From: DATHTC01 sp963746805
GTDB taxonomy: Bacteria > Actinomycetota > Thermoleophilia > Gaiellales > Gaiellaceae
DNA length: 64,000 nt
Direction of reading: 5' to 3'
Assembly: GCA_963746805.1 (NCBI GenBank)
Contig: CAVVCQ010000008.1
Span: 310,001-374,000 of the forward strand
Part shown: positions 8,782 to 17,774 of the stretch, piece by piece
How the letters are laid out: the number at the start of each line of letters is the position of its first letter
Numbering within the stretch: position 1 is the stretch's first letter
Notes under the pieces: model-generated
Database searches by the model: none
Told to the model about the DNA's origin: nothing
Seen by the model: the letters and a program-made list of their open reading frames with translations, nothing else
Translations under genes and position numbers: made by a program

Positions 8782-10167
8782 GTGCAGGCCGGCGACCGCG
8801 ACGACGCCTACCAGTCCCTCCTCTGGAGCCTCGTGCTCCTCTTCGGGCTGCTCGGCGCCTCCCTCGCGCTCTTCGCCTCGAACCCCCGGCTCCGGACCGT
8901 CTACGAGCTCCCGGAGCTGCGGCTCGTGCTGCTCTCCGCGATCGTGTGCGCCGCCTCGCTCGTCGCGATCCTGGCCGGCGTCCGCTTCGCCGTCGAGGGG
9001 CGTCGGCAGGACCTCCTCCTGAGCTGCGGCTTCGTGGCCGCAGCCGCGTCCACGCTGCTCTTCGGGATCGTCCCGACGTTCGGCGGCGGGATGGTCGGAA
9101 CGCGCGACGCCTGGGCCGAGATGCTCGGCCGGCTCCTCGGAGCGGCGCTCATCTGCGCGGCCGCGTACGCGCGCGGTCGCGTCGCGCTCCGCGACAAGGT
9201 GCTGTGGCGCTCGGTGGCTGCGACGGCGCTCGCGCTCGTCGTGCTCTGGGGCGTGCTCCACACGTTCCAGGACGACCTCGTCGCGCTCGCCGCGGCGCAG
9301 GGGGAACGACCGCCGGCCGCCGCCGTCTGCACGCTCGCGCTGCTCGCCCTCTGCAACCTCGTCGCGGTCGTGGGCTTCGTCTGGCGCTACCGGGCCGAGG
9401 GCCAGGATCTCGACCTCTGGCTCGCGATCGGGATGAGCGTGCTCCTGTTCGCGGGGCTCCACCGCGTGTTCACGCCGCTCGTGACGAGCGAGCAGGTCTC
9501 GCAGAGCGAGTTCCTGCGCGTGCTCGCGTACGGCATCCTGCTCGTCGGCGTCTGGCGGGCGATCCGCTCGGCGGAGTTCGGGCGCGCCGTCGCCGAGGAG
9601 CGGGCGCGTGTCGCCCGCGAGATCCACGACGGCCTCGCGCAGTACCTGTTCGCCGTCTCCACGAGCGCGTCGATGCTCGAGAACGGGGCCGACCCGGCGA
9701 AGACGCTGCCGCGGCTGAAGGAGGCCGCGGCGCAGGCGCAGCAGGAGGCGCGGTTCGCCGTGCTGGCGCTCTCGTCCGCGAGCGGGACCGCGCCCTTCGA
9801 CGCGGCGCTCCGGCGCTACGTCGAGTTCCTCACGGCGGACGGAGAGCTCGACGTCGAGCTCGACGTCGACGAGGCGATCCGCCTCGCCCCCGACGAGCAG
9901 ATCGAGGTCTTCCGCATCGTCCAGGAAGGGCTCGCCAACGTCCGCAAGCACGCGGCGGCCCGCCGCGCCGAGGTGCGGATCGGCCAGCGCGGCGGACGGC
10001 GGTACGTCGCGGTCCGCGACGACGGCGCCGGCTTCGACGGGCTCGAGCGGGCGGCGGGCCAGGGGCTGAAGAACATCCGGTCGCGGGCGACGGCGATCGG
10101 CGGCGCACTCGCGCTGCGCTCGCGGCCCGGCCACGGGACGCTGCTCGTCGTGACGCTGCGGGGTTAG
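8782..10167 (+). CDS. Membrane sensor histidine kinase (HisKA_3 type)
   Basis: 461 residues. The first ~270 form seven or eight hydrophobic helices (for example SLVLLFGLLGASLALF and LLSAIVCAASLVAILAG) with no recognisable sensor fold. The dimerisation box EERARVAREIHDGLAQYLF carries the phosphorylated His of NarX/DesK-type kinases. The ATPase domain shows VQEGLANVRKHA (N box), VRDDGAGFDG (G1) and GLKNIRSRA (G2). The GTG start follows GATGAGGGG. Partner is the divergent NarL-type regulator. Signal unknown. An esterase gene follows 28 bases downstream on the same strand. Confidence 0.9.
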   Translation: MQAGDRDDAYQSLLWSLVLLFGLLGASLALFASNPRLRTVYELPELRLVLLSAIVCAASLVAILAGVRFAVEGRRQDLLLSCGFVAAAASTLLFGIVPTFGGGMVGTRDAWAEMLGRLLGAALICAAAYARGRVALRDKVLWRSVAATALALVVLWGVLHTFQDDLVALAAAQGERPPAAAVCTLALLALCNLVAVVGFVWRYRAEGQDLDLWLAIGMSVLLFAGLHRVFTPLVTSEQVSQSEFLRVLAYGILLVGVWRAIRSAEFGRAVAEERARVAREIHDGLAQYLFAVSTSASMLENGADPAKTLPRLKEAAAQAQQEARFAVLALSSASGTAPFDAALRRYVEFLTADGELDVELDVDEAIRLAPDEQIEVFRIVQEGLANVRKHAAARRAEVRIGQRGGRRYVAVRDDGAGFDGLERAAGQGLKNIRSRATAIGGALALRSRPGHGTLLVVTLRG

Positions 10168-10195
10168 GAGCAGCGGCTCTACGATCGGCCCGGCG

Positions 10196-11320
10196 ATGCC
10201 GATCGGGTACCTCGTCACGACGACCCTCGTCGCGTGGTGCACCGCGTTCGCGCTGTGGCCGACAACGCCCCGGCGGTCGAGTCCCTCGAGCTCCGCCTAC
10301 TGGTTCGGCTTCCTCGTCAACGAGCTGCCGTTCGTCGCGTTCGCGTGGCTCGCGGCGTCGACGGCCCTCGCGCTCGTCCAGGGCGACCTCATCACCCCCG
10401 TCGGGCTCGTCGGCCTTGCCGTAGCGGTCCTCGCAAGCGTCGGGCTCGGCCTCGTCGCCCGACGCGCGCTGTCGGCCCGGGGCGCGCTGACGCGGGCGCT
10501 GGACGACGTGCTCGGCATCGACCCGGCACCACGTCGCAGGCCCTCGGCGCGGAGCGTCCTCTGGCCGTTCGTCGTGCGCCCACGCGACGTCGAGCGCATC
10601 GCGGACGTCGCGTACGGCGACGCGGCAGCGCACCGCCTCGACGTCTACCGCCACCGCTCGCGCCCGACCGGTGGGCCGGTGTTGATCCAGCTCCACGGCG
10701 GGTCGTTCCGCCGCGGCAAGAAGAGCCGGGAGACGCGTCCGCTCCTCTTCCGACTCGCGCGCCGCGGCTGGGTCTGCGTCAGCGCGAACTACCGCCTGCG
10801 GCCCGCGGCGCGGTTCCCCGACCAGCACGTGGACGTGAAGCGCGTGATCGCGTGGGCGCGCGACCACGCGGCCGAGTACGGCGGCGACCCGGCCCGCGTC
10901 CTCGTCGCCGGCGGCTCCGCGGGCGGCAACCTCGCCGTCTTCGCCGCGCTCACGCCGAACGACCCCGCCTACCAGCCGGGGTTCGAGCACGTGGACACGA
11001 AGGTGCTCGCGGCGATCTCCCTCTACGGCTATTACGGCCCGAGCGACTCGCGCGAGCCGTCGTCGGCGCCGGTCGCGCACCTGCGGAGCGACGCACCGCC
11101 GTGCTTCATCGTCCACGGCGACCGCGACACGATCGTGATCGTCGAGGACGCGCGAGCGTTCGTCGCGCGCCTGCGGTCGGCCTCCGAGGGACCGGTCGTG
11201 TACGGCGAGCTGCCCGACGCGCAGCACACGTTCGACCTCTTCCACTCGATCCGCTGCGAGGCGGTCGTCGACGCCGTGGAGGCGTTTGCGGAGTGGGCGG
11301 CGTCGCGGCGGCCGGGTTAG
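10196..11320 (+). CDS. Membrane-anchored alpha/beta hydrolase (HSL/acetyl-esterase type)
   Basis: 374 residues. Three predicted N-terminal helices (about 1-20, 37-60, 65-85) precede a cytosolic or surface hydrolase domain. It has the oxyanion-hole motif LHGGSF of hormone-sensitive-lipase esterases, the nucleophile elbow GGSAGG (GxSxG), HGDRDTIV with the acidic residue, and a late His in DAQHTF. Start is ATG, 28 bases after the histidine kinase stop, so it may be in the same transcript. Substrate unknown. Confidence 0.85.
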   Translation: MPIGYLVTTTLVAWCTAFALWPTTPRRSSPSSSAYWFGFLVNELPFVAFAWLAASTALALVQGDLITPVGLVGLAVAVLASVGLGLVARRALSARGALTRALDDVLGIDPAPRRRPSARSVLWPFVVRPRDVERIADVAYGDAAAHRLDVYRHRSRPTGGPVLIQLHGGSFRRGKKSRETRPLLFRLARRGWVCVSANYRLRPAARFPDQHVDVKRVIAWARDHAAEYGGDPARVLVAGGSAGGNLAVFAALTPNDPAYQPGFEHVDTKVLAAISLYGYYGPSDSREPSSAPVAHLRSDAPPCFIVHGDRDTIVIVEDARAFVARLRSASEGPVVYGELPDAQHTFDLFHSIRCEAVVDAVEAFAEWAASRRPG

Positions 11321-11490
11321 AGGGTCAAGCGGATCTTGCAGGCGCCGCGGTGGCGCGCCCGGCACACGCGGCAGTACGGCGCCCTCCAGGTCAGGCGCTT
11401 CTTCGCGAGGGCGAGGCAGACCATGGCGGAGGCGGCCGCAAAGATGGATCCGAGCAGAGCGACTGCGAGCTGGGGGTCGGCCTCGGTCAC
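11317..11490 (-). CDS. Small membrane protein with a C-terminal cysteine cluster
   Basis: A 57-residue reading frame: one hydrophobic helix (VALLGSIFAAASAMVCLALA) then a basic tail with YCRVCRARHRGACK, a CxxC...C arrangement that could bind a metal. The GTG start lacks a clear ribosome site and a TTG at 11532 is an alternative. It ends overlapping the convergent esterase stop. I do not recognise a family; the composition looks coding, but it may be spurious. Confidence 0.4.
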   Translation of the reverse strand: MTEADPQLAVALLGSIFAAASAMVCLALAKKRLTWRAPYCRVCRARHRGACKIRLTL

Positions 11491-11563
11491 GGTGTCGCCA
11501 TGATCATGGACCTCTGAGCGGGCACTCTGCAATGCCTCCGTCCGGTTTCTCTCCTGTACCCGT

Positions 11564-14282
11564 TCATACGCGTTCCGACGCCTGTCGGTTGACGACGCGC
11601 TTCGCCACCTCGAGCACCGGCACGATCGTCAGCCCGGCGGCGACCGCGAGCGCCCACTCCGCGCCGGACAGACCGGTCGTGCCGAAGGCGTCCTGCAGGA
11701 ACGGCACGTTCACGACGAGCACGAGCAGGACGACCTCCCAGGCGATGGCGAGGTTGAGCCACCGGTTCGCGAACGGGTGCCGCACGATCGAGTGGCGGTC
11801 GGAGCGGTAGCTGAACGCCTTGCAGAACTCGATCAGGACGAGCGTCGCGAAGACCAGCGTCATCGCCTCCGCCGTCGACCGGTCGGTCGTGAGCGCCCAG
11901 GAGAAGAGCGTGAGCGTCACGAGCCGCCGACCAGGCGCCGCCGGTGAGGATCAGGGCCACGACCGGCCGCGTGAAGATGCCCTCGCCCCTCCGCCGCGGC
12001 GGACGGCGCATCAGGCCTTCCTCCGGCGGGTCGACGGACAGCGCCAGCGCGGGCAGGCCGTCGGTCGCGAGATTGACGTAGAGAATCTGCACCGCGCTCA
12101 GCGGCAGCGGCTTCCCGAGCACCGCCGCGCCGACGAGCAGCCCGATCTCGCCGAGGTTCGCCGAGAGCAGGTACATGAGGTACTTCTTGATGTTCCCGAA
12201 CACGCCGCGGCCCTCCTCGACCGCGGCCACGATCGACGTGAAGTTGTCGTCGGTCAGGGTCATCTCGGCCGCTTCCTTCGTCACGTCGGTGCCGGTGATC
12301 CCCATCGCGACGCCGATGTCGGCCCGCTTCAGCGCCGGCGCGTCGTTGACCCCGTCGCCGGTCATCGCGACCGAGTGGCCGTTGGCCTGGAGCGCCTCGA
12401 CGACGCGCAGCTTGTGCGCGGGCGAGACGCGGGCGTAGACCTGGATCGACTCGACCTCGCCGGCGAGCGCGTCGTCGTCGAGCTCCTCGAGCTCGGCGCC
12501 GGTGATCGTGCGGCCGTCCGTGAGGATGCCGAGCTCACGCGCGATCGCCTGCGCGGTGAGCGGGTGGTCGCCGGTGATCATCACGGGCCGCACCCCGGCG
12601 GTCAGACACGTCTGCACCGCGTCGCGCACCTCGTCGCGGGGCGGGTCGATCATCCCGACGAGGCCGAGGAAGGTCAGGTCCCGCTCGGCGTCGTCGAGCG
12701 TCGCGTCGGTCCGCCGCGCGACCGCCGAGCACGCGGAGCGCGTCGCCCGCGAGCGTGCGGGCGGTCGCGAGCAGCGCCTCGCGCGTGTCGTCGCCGAGCG
12801 GCCGCTCGCCCGTCGTCCGTGAGCTGCCGCACGCACGCGTCGAGGACGACCTCCGGCGCACCCTTCACGTACGCGACGGTGCCGTCGCGGCCCTCGTGGA
12901 GGGTGGCCATCTGCTTGCTCTCGGACGTGAACGGGATCTCGCCGACGCGCGGCGCGACCGCCTCGAGCTCGGAGCGGCGCAGGCCCGCCTTCGCCGCGGC
13001 GACGACGAGCGCACCCTCGGTCGCGTCGCCGCGGATGCGCCAGCGGTCGTCGTCGCCGTCTCGCGCGAGCGTGGCGTCGGAAGCGAGCGTCGCCGCGCGC
13101 AGCGTCTCGAGCAGCGCCGGCGACGGATCGACCTCCTCGCCCTCCCGCAGGAAGACGCCGTCCGGCTCGTAGCCGGTGCCGGAGACCTCGTAGGCCCCGT
13201 CGGCGACGACGACCGTGCGCGCCGTCATCTCGTCCTTCGTCAGCGTCCCGGTCTTGTCGCTCGCGATCACGGTCACGCTGCCGAGCGTCTCGATCGCGGG
13301 CAGGCGGCGGACGAGGACGTTGCGCCGGATCATCCGCTGCGCCGCGAGCGTCAGCGAGATCGTGATCACGGCCGGCAGAGCCTCCGGCACGACGGCGACG
13401 GCGAGCGCGACGCCGAAGAGCAGCATGTCGAGGAACGGCTCGCCGCGGAGGAGGCCCGAGGCCGACGACCACGGCGACGAGGACGAGTGCCGCCCGCGCG
13501 AGGAGCACAGCGACGCGGTCGAGGCTCCGTTGGAGCGGCGTCTTCCCGCGCTCGATCGTCTGCAGCATCCCGGCGATGCCGCCGAGCTCGGTCTCCATCC
13601 CGGTGGCGACGACGAGCGCGCGACCGCGGCCGCTCGCGACGACGGTCCCGCCGAAGATCACGTTGTGGCGGTCCCCGAGCGGTAGCCCTGGGTCGGGGAG
13701 CGGCTCGACGGTCTTCGCCACCGCGACCGACTCGCCGGTGAGCGCCGACTCCTCCACCTGGAGCGCCGCGGCCTCGACCACGCGCGCGTCGGCCGAGGCG
13801 CGGTCCCCGGCCTCGACGAGCACGAGGTCGCCCGGGACGAGCTCGCGCGCCTGGACGTCGACGACGTCGCCGCCGCGGACGACCGTCGCCGTCGGGGCCG
13901 CCAGCTCGCGCAGAGCGTCGATCGCCCGCTCGGCCCGGTACTCCTGGACGAAGCCGAGCAGCGCCGCGAAGAGGACGATCACGCCGATCACGATCGTCTC
14001 GGTCGTGTGCCCGAGCACCGCCGAGAGGGCGACGGCGGCGAGCAGGATCAGGACGAGGACGTTGCGGAACTGGGCGAGCAGCAGCTGCCAGGCCGGCGTC
14101 CCGCCCTCCGACTCGATCTCGTTCGCCCCGTGCGCGGCGAGGCGGCGAGCTGCCTCGTCGGGCGCGAGGCCGTCTGCGAGCGACGTCGAGAGCGTGGCGG
14201 CGACGCGCTCGACCGGCTGGGTGTGCCACGCAGGCCCCGCGGCGGGCGCGTGAACCGCCCGCTCAGCCAGCACGTGACGCAT
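11564..14282 (-). CDS. P-type cation-transporting ATPase (Ca2+/CtpF-like), multiple frameshifts
   Basis: Membrane ATPase that pumps cations using an aspartyl-phosphate intermediate. It has an N-terminal cation-ATPase domain (WHTQPVERVAATL), ALTGES, PEALPAVITISL in helix M4, the phosphorylation motif SDKTGTLTKDE, KGAPE in the nucleotide domain, MTGDGVNDAPALK, and a C-terminal helix bundle. The corrected protein is about 905 residues, but one-base indels near 13460, 12822, 12722 and 11925 split it into five pieces in different frames. The M4 sequence fits calcium/CtpF-type pumps better than H+ or heavy-metal pumps. It overlaps the end of the universal-stress-protein gene, as in the mycobacterial Rv1996-ctpF pair. 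Confidence 0.85.
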
Positions 14283-15067
14283 CGTCGGCCCCCGTCGGGA
14301 CGACGAGGACGCTGCAGCGGGTCGCATAGACGATTCGCTCGGCGTCGTGGCCCTTGCCCGCGACGACGAGCGACGACTCGTCCGCTGCGTGCGCAACGGC
14401 CTCGACGAGCTCGCCCGGTGCGAGCACGGCGTCCTCGCGCTCGGCCCGCAGAACCTCGCGCCCGGGATGTGCCCCGAGCGCGACGACCGGCACGATCGCG
14501 CAGCCGAGTCGGATCGCGAGCGACCGGGCAACCTGCTCGGCCGCCTGCGACGCGTCGGAGCCGTCGATGCCGACGACCACCCGGCTCGGCTTCGACGGGC
14601 CCCAGCCGGGCCGCGCGACGAGCAGGGTGCACGACGCCTTGTGCAGGAGATCGACCTCGTGCCCGCCGAAGACGGCGGCGGAGAGACGGCGGTGCGGGCG
14701 CGCGCCGACGGCGATGAGCGTCGCGCTCGGCGCGCTCGCACTCGGCGCACAGCACGTCGACGAGGCGACCCGTCGTGAGCCGCCGCTCGTCGGGGTCGGC
14801 CAACTCGGATGCCTGCTCGAGCAGGTCCTCGGTCTCGTGCTCGACCCCGCCCGTCGCGAACGTGGCGGCGGATCCCGCCCAGGCCGCGAACGCGGTCTCC
14901 GCCACGGCGACGATCGCCAGATGGGCTCCGGCGGGCGCCAGCGCCCGTGCCTGGGCGGCGGCGACGACGCTCTCGGGCGTGTCGTCGACGCCGACGAGGA
15001 CGCGGCCGAAGATCGGGTCGGATGCAGGGGGCGAGGACGCGGTGCCGGCGGTTGGTGCGCGCTCCAT
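14263..15067 (-). CDS. Tandem universal stress protein (frameshifted)
   Basis: Two UspA domains. The first starts GRVLVGVDDTPESVVAAAQA; the second has SRVVVGIDGSDASQAAEQVA and ends with a nucleotide-binding-type loop near SSLVVAGKGHDAERIV. A one-base indel near 14725 shifts frame inside the first domain, between AECERA and ATLIAVGARPHRR. Corrected length is about 267 residues, right for a two-domain Usp. The ATG at 15067 follows GGAGGTGTCTC. It overlaps the downstream cation ATPase by 20 bases, so the two form one operon. Confidence 0.85.
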
Positions 15068-15271
15068 GAGACACCTCCGAAGGAGTCAGATGACCATCCC
15101 TCGTAGGTCTCTCCCACCCGAGCGGGCCGCTCCACCGGGCCGTGAGGCCGGGAGATGACGACGGAGCGCGCGGGGATACTCCCCTACGTCCTCGACCCTA
15201 GCAGCGGCCCTGCGCGGGCGCCACGGTGTCGGGCCGCCGTCACGGGCGACCCGACCTCCGTCGCACCGCCG

Positions 15272-15775
15272 TCAGCCGAGCGAGACGGCGACCTGCTCGA
15301 GGTTGTCGAGCGCGTCCTGCAGCCCGGCCTCCATCCCCGAGTCGATGATCGCGTCCCGGGTCTCCTTGCTCGGCGCCTGGACGAGGAGAGCGAGCATCGT
15401 CCGCCCGTCCGTCTCGGTGAACGTCGCCGTGTTCACCGTCGTCCCGTCCTCCTCGGACACGCCCTCCGGCAGGCCCTCGAAGGTCTCCGTCGAGACGACC
15501 CGCTCGTTCGGGACGATCTCGAGGTACTCGCCGTGGAACCCGACCTCCATGCCGCCGTCGGCGATCATCACGTACCGCCACTTGCCGCCGACGCGCAGGT
15601 CGATCTCGGCCACGGTCATCTCGCCGCGGTTCGCGTGCCACCAGCGCCTGACCAGCTCCGGCGTGGTGAACGCCTTGTAGACCAGGTGCTTCGGCGCGTC
15701 GAACTCCCGCGTGATCAGGATCTGATCGTCGGCGGGGAGCGTCACCTTCGCGCTGCCGCTACTCGTCACGGACAT
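15272..15775 (-). CDS. SRPBCC/AHSA1 family protein
   Basis: 167 residues of the START-like ligand-binding fold. Typical AHSA1 features are ITREFDAPKHLVYKAFT, the tryptophan pair in LVRRWW, and GGKWRYVM; YLEIVPNERVV follows. It overlaps by 17 bases the end of an ArsR-type repressor gene, a common pairing in actinobacteria. Ligand unknown. Confidence 0.9.
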   Translation of the reverse strand: MSVTSSGSAKVTLPADDQILITREFDAPKHLVYKAFTTPELVRRWWHANRGEMTVAEIDLRVGGKWRYVMIADGGMEVGFHGEYLEIVPNERVVSTETFEGLPEGVSEEDGTTVNTATFTETDGRTMLALLVQAPSKETRDAIIDSGMEAGLQDALDNLEQVAVSLG

Positions 15776-16109
15776 GTCCTTCCTCCTTCTTGAGCTCGTC
15801 CAGTACGGCGTCCAGCCGGTCGAACCGCTCCGACCACGAGCGCTCGTAGGCCTTCACCCAGTCGTGGATGGGCTTGAGCGCGTGGCCGTTGAGCCGGTAG
15901 AGCCGCTGCCGTCCCTCGTCACGCACGTCGACCGCCCCCACTTCACGGAGCACCCGCAGGTGCTTGGACACCTGAGGCTGGGCCATCCCGAGCTCGCGCA
16001 CGAGGTCGTTCACGGGCCGCTCGCCGCCGACGAGGAGATCCAGGATCTGCCGCCGCCGGGGCTCTGCCACCGCGTTGAACGCGTCGGTCGTGGTCGCTGC
16101 TCGGGCCAT
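15759..16109 (-). CDS. ArsR-family winged-helix repressor
   Basis: 116 residues. The core EPRRRQILDLLVGGERPVND leads into the helix-turn-helix LGMAQPQVSKHLRVLREVGA and wing DVRDEGRQRLYRLN. It lacks the CxC metal site of arsenic sensors, as is usual for the subgroup paired with SRPBCC proteins. I chose ATG 16109 over a start ten codons upstream because the upstream part is the AT-rich operator sequence. Probably autoregulates this two-gene operon. Confidence 0.9.
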   Translation of the reverse strand: MARAATTTDAFNAVAEPRRRQILDLLVGGERPVNDLVRELGMAQPQVSKHLRVLREVGAVDVRDEGRQRLYRLNGHALKPIHDWVKAYERSWSERFDRLDAVLDELKKEEGHVRDE

Positions 16110-16119
16110 GGGCGGAATG

Positions 16120-16135
16120 TTATATACCGATATAA
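16120..16135. promoter_or_regulatory. Likely ArsR operator/promoter (TTATAT-ACCG-ATATAA)
   Basis: Perfect six-base arms TTATAT and ATATAA flank ACCG, an AT-rich island in very GC-rich surroundings, 10 bases upstream of the repressor start. It also supplies -10-like TATAAT-type sequence, so binding here would block transcription. Confidence 0.6.
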
Positions 16136-16195
16136 GCATACGTCAAGCCGACCGAACCCACGGCGCGCTACCCGGCACGTGAAAAGGGACGGGAC

Positions 16196-16642
16196 CTAGC
16201 CCGTGGGCCGACTGGTGACGCGCACGTAGACCTTGTCGCCCTCGCCGCACTCGTCGGCGAACTTCACCTGGCCGCTCACGCCGCCGCCGTCGAAGGAGAT
16301 CTCGGCGTCGTGATCCTCGCGCTCGTCGAAGGTGATGTCGTAGTCGCTGTCCTCGAACGCGCCGTGCAGGTCGTTGTAGAGATCCTCGAGCTCGCCCTCG
16401 CCGTAGCCCTCGACGATCCGCGACGGGCCGGCCTCCTCGGACTTCACGTAGGTGATCTGGTCGATCGACGGGAAGTCGGCCGGGAGGCCCGTGTCGCCGC
16501 TCAGCGCGCTCATCTCGCAGATCGGGGCGAACGCCTCGCCGCGCTCCCCCCCTTCCTCCTCCTCGCTCTCGCTGTCGCCGCCGCCGCAGGCGGCCAGGGC
16601 GAGCGGGAGGAGCACGAGTGTCAGGAGCAGCAGCTTGCGCAC
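16196..16642 (-). CDS. Secreted lipoprotein of unknown function
   Basis: 148 residues with a signal peptide and lipobox (LPLALAACGGG, Cys about residue 19) and an acidic linker. The mature part is acidic with two cysteines (ICEMS and FADECGEG) that could form a disulfide. Start is GTG with AGGAT upstream. It lies 16 bases after a secreted membrane protein gene in the livH-livMG-livJ direction, so it may be cotranscribed. No family recognised. Confidence 0.75.
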   Translation of the reverse strand: MRKLLLLTLVLLPLALAACGGGDSESEEEEGGERGEAFAPICEMSALSGDTGLPADFPSIDQITYVKSEEAGPSRIVEGYGEGELEDLYNDLHGAFEDSDYDITFDEREDHDAEISFDGGGVSGQVKFADECGEGDKVYVRVTSRPTG

Positions 16643-16658
16643 GGCAGCGGATCCTAGA

Positions 16659-17774
16659 TCAGTGATGCGCCCACGCAACCAGGCAACCGCCGAGCAGCAG
16701 GAGCGCGCCGCCCGCGACCAGGACCACGAGCCCCGCGTCGGTGCCGTCGCCCTCCTCCTCGACGACGGTCGGGGCGGCGGTCGCGGCGACCGTGCGGTAC
16801 CGGTAGACGGCGCTCGCCTCGGCGTTCTCCGGCGTGAACCCCTCGCCCGCCGTCGGCGAGACGAACGTGTCGAACTGGTGCACGCGCGCGAGGCGCAGCA
16901 GGGCCGCCTGGGCGAGTTGCAGGAGCTCGGAGCCCGTCGCGTCCGCGGGGATGCGCTCGAGCTCGGGCAGGCGCCGCTCGGGTGTGACGACGAGCGTGAA
17001 GCCGCCGCCGGCGGGGATCGCGACCTCCGCCGTCGCGGGGGCCGGGCCGCCGAGCAGGAGGCGGAAGCGGCGGACGGCCCCGCCGTCGGCCCGCGCGCTC
17101 CCCCGGACGTCGAGCGGCGCCTCGACGGGGAGGCGTCGCCCGGAGGTCGGCCCGTCGACCACGACGCTCGGCTGGCCGACCCGGTCGCCGCGCACCGCCT
17201 GGCTCCTGATCCTCCCGAGCACCGGGAGCAGGACGCTGCGCCGCGCGGCCGCCGCGAAGGCGACACCCTGCACCCGCGTCGTGTTGCGCAGCACGAGCCG
17301 CCGCGACTCGCGCCGGACGACGAGGGGGAGCGCGCGCGCCGCCGCCCGCGGGTCCAGCTCGAGCTCCGCGGCCAGCACGCGCTCGCCCGGCGAGAAGCCC
17401 TGCCACAGCACGGCGCCCCGGCGCAGGCCCGGCTCGGCCCGCGACTCGGGCAGGGCGCGCACGTCGCGCACGGGAGCGGGCACCTGGAAGAAGTAGTCCC
17501 CGACGCCGGAGAGCGTCAGGCGCTGCCGGACGCGGACCCGCACAACGCGGCCGTCGGGCGCGAGATCGACGAGGACCTCCTGCTCGTTCGTCACCTGCAC
17601 GCCGGGCGGCATCCGGGTCGGCAGGACAGCGACCGCGGCGCGGGCCGTCAGCGGCACGCGCGTGTCGAGCGGCGCGGTCGGCGACGGCAGCAGCGCGCCG
17701 GTGGGCCGCGCGGCGAGCGCCGCTCCGGGTGCGGCCAGCGCGGCGACGACGAGCGCGACGAGGGCGCGGCTCAC
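16659..17774 (-). CDS. Surface protein with signal peptide and C-terminal membrane anchor
   Basis: 371 residues: N-terminal signal peptide (VALVVAALAAPGAALA), a long Arg/Ala/Pro-rich extracytoplasmic region with predicted beta structure, and a C-terminal helix (GLVVLVAGGALLLLGGCLVAWAHH). No catalytic motif or known family seen. Its GTG start overlaps the stop of the Liv-type binding protein (GTGA), which suggests cotranslation and perhaps a role in the same uptake system, although that is only positional inference. Confidence 0.7.
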   Translation of the reverse strand: MSRALVALVVAALAAPGAALAARPTGALLPSPTAPLDTRVPLTARAAVAVLPTRMPPGVQVTNEQEVLVDLAPDGRVVRVRVRQRLTLSGVGDYFFQVPAPVRDVRALPESRAEPGLRRGAVLWQGFSPGERVLAAELELDPRAAARALPLVVRRESRRLVLRNTTRVQGVAFAAAARRSVLLPVLGRIRSQAVRGDRVGQPSVVVDGPTSGRRLPVEAPLDVRGSARADGGAVRRFRLLLGGPAPATAEVAIPAGGGFTLVVTPERRLPELERIPADATGSELLQLAQAALLRLARVHQFDTFVSPTAGEGFTPENAEASAVYRYRTVAATAAPTVVEEEGDGTDAGLVVLVAGGALLLLGGCLVAWAHH

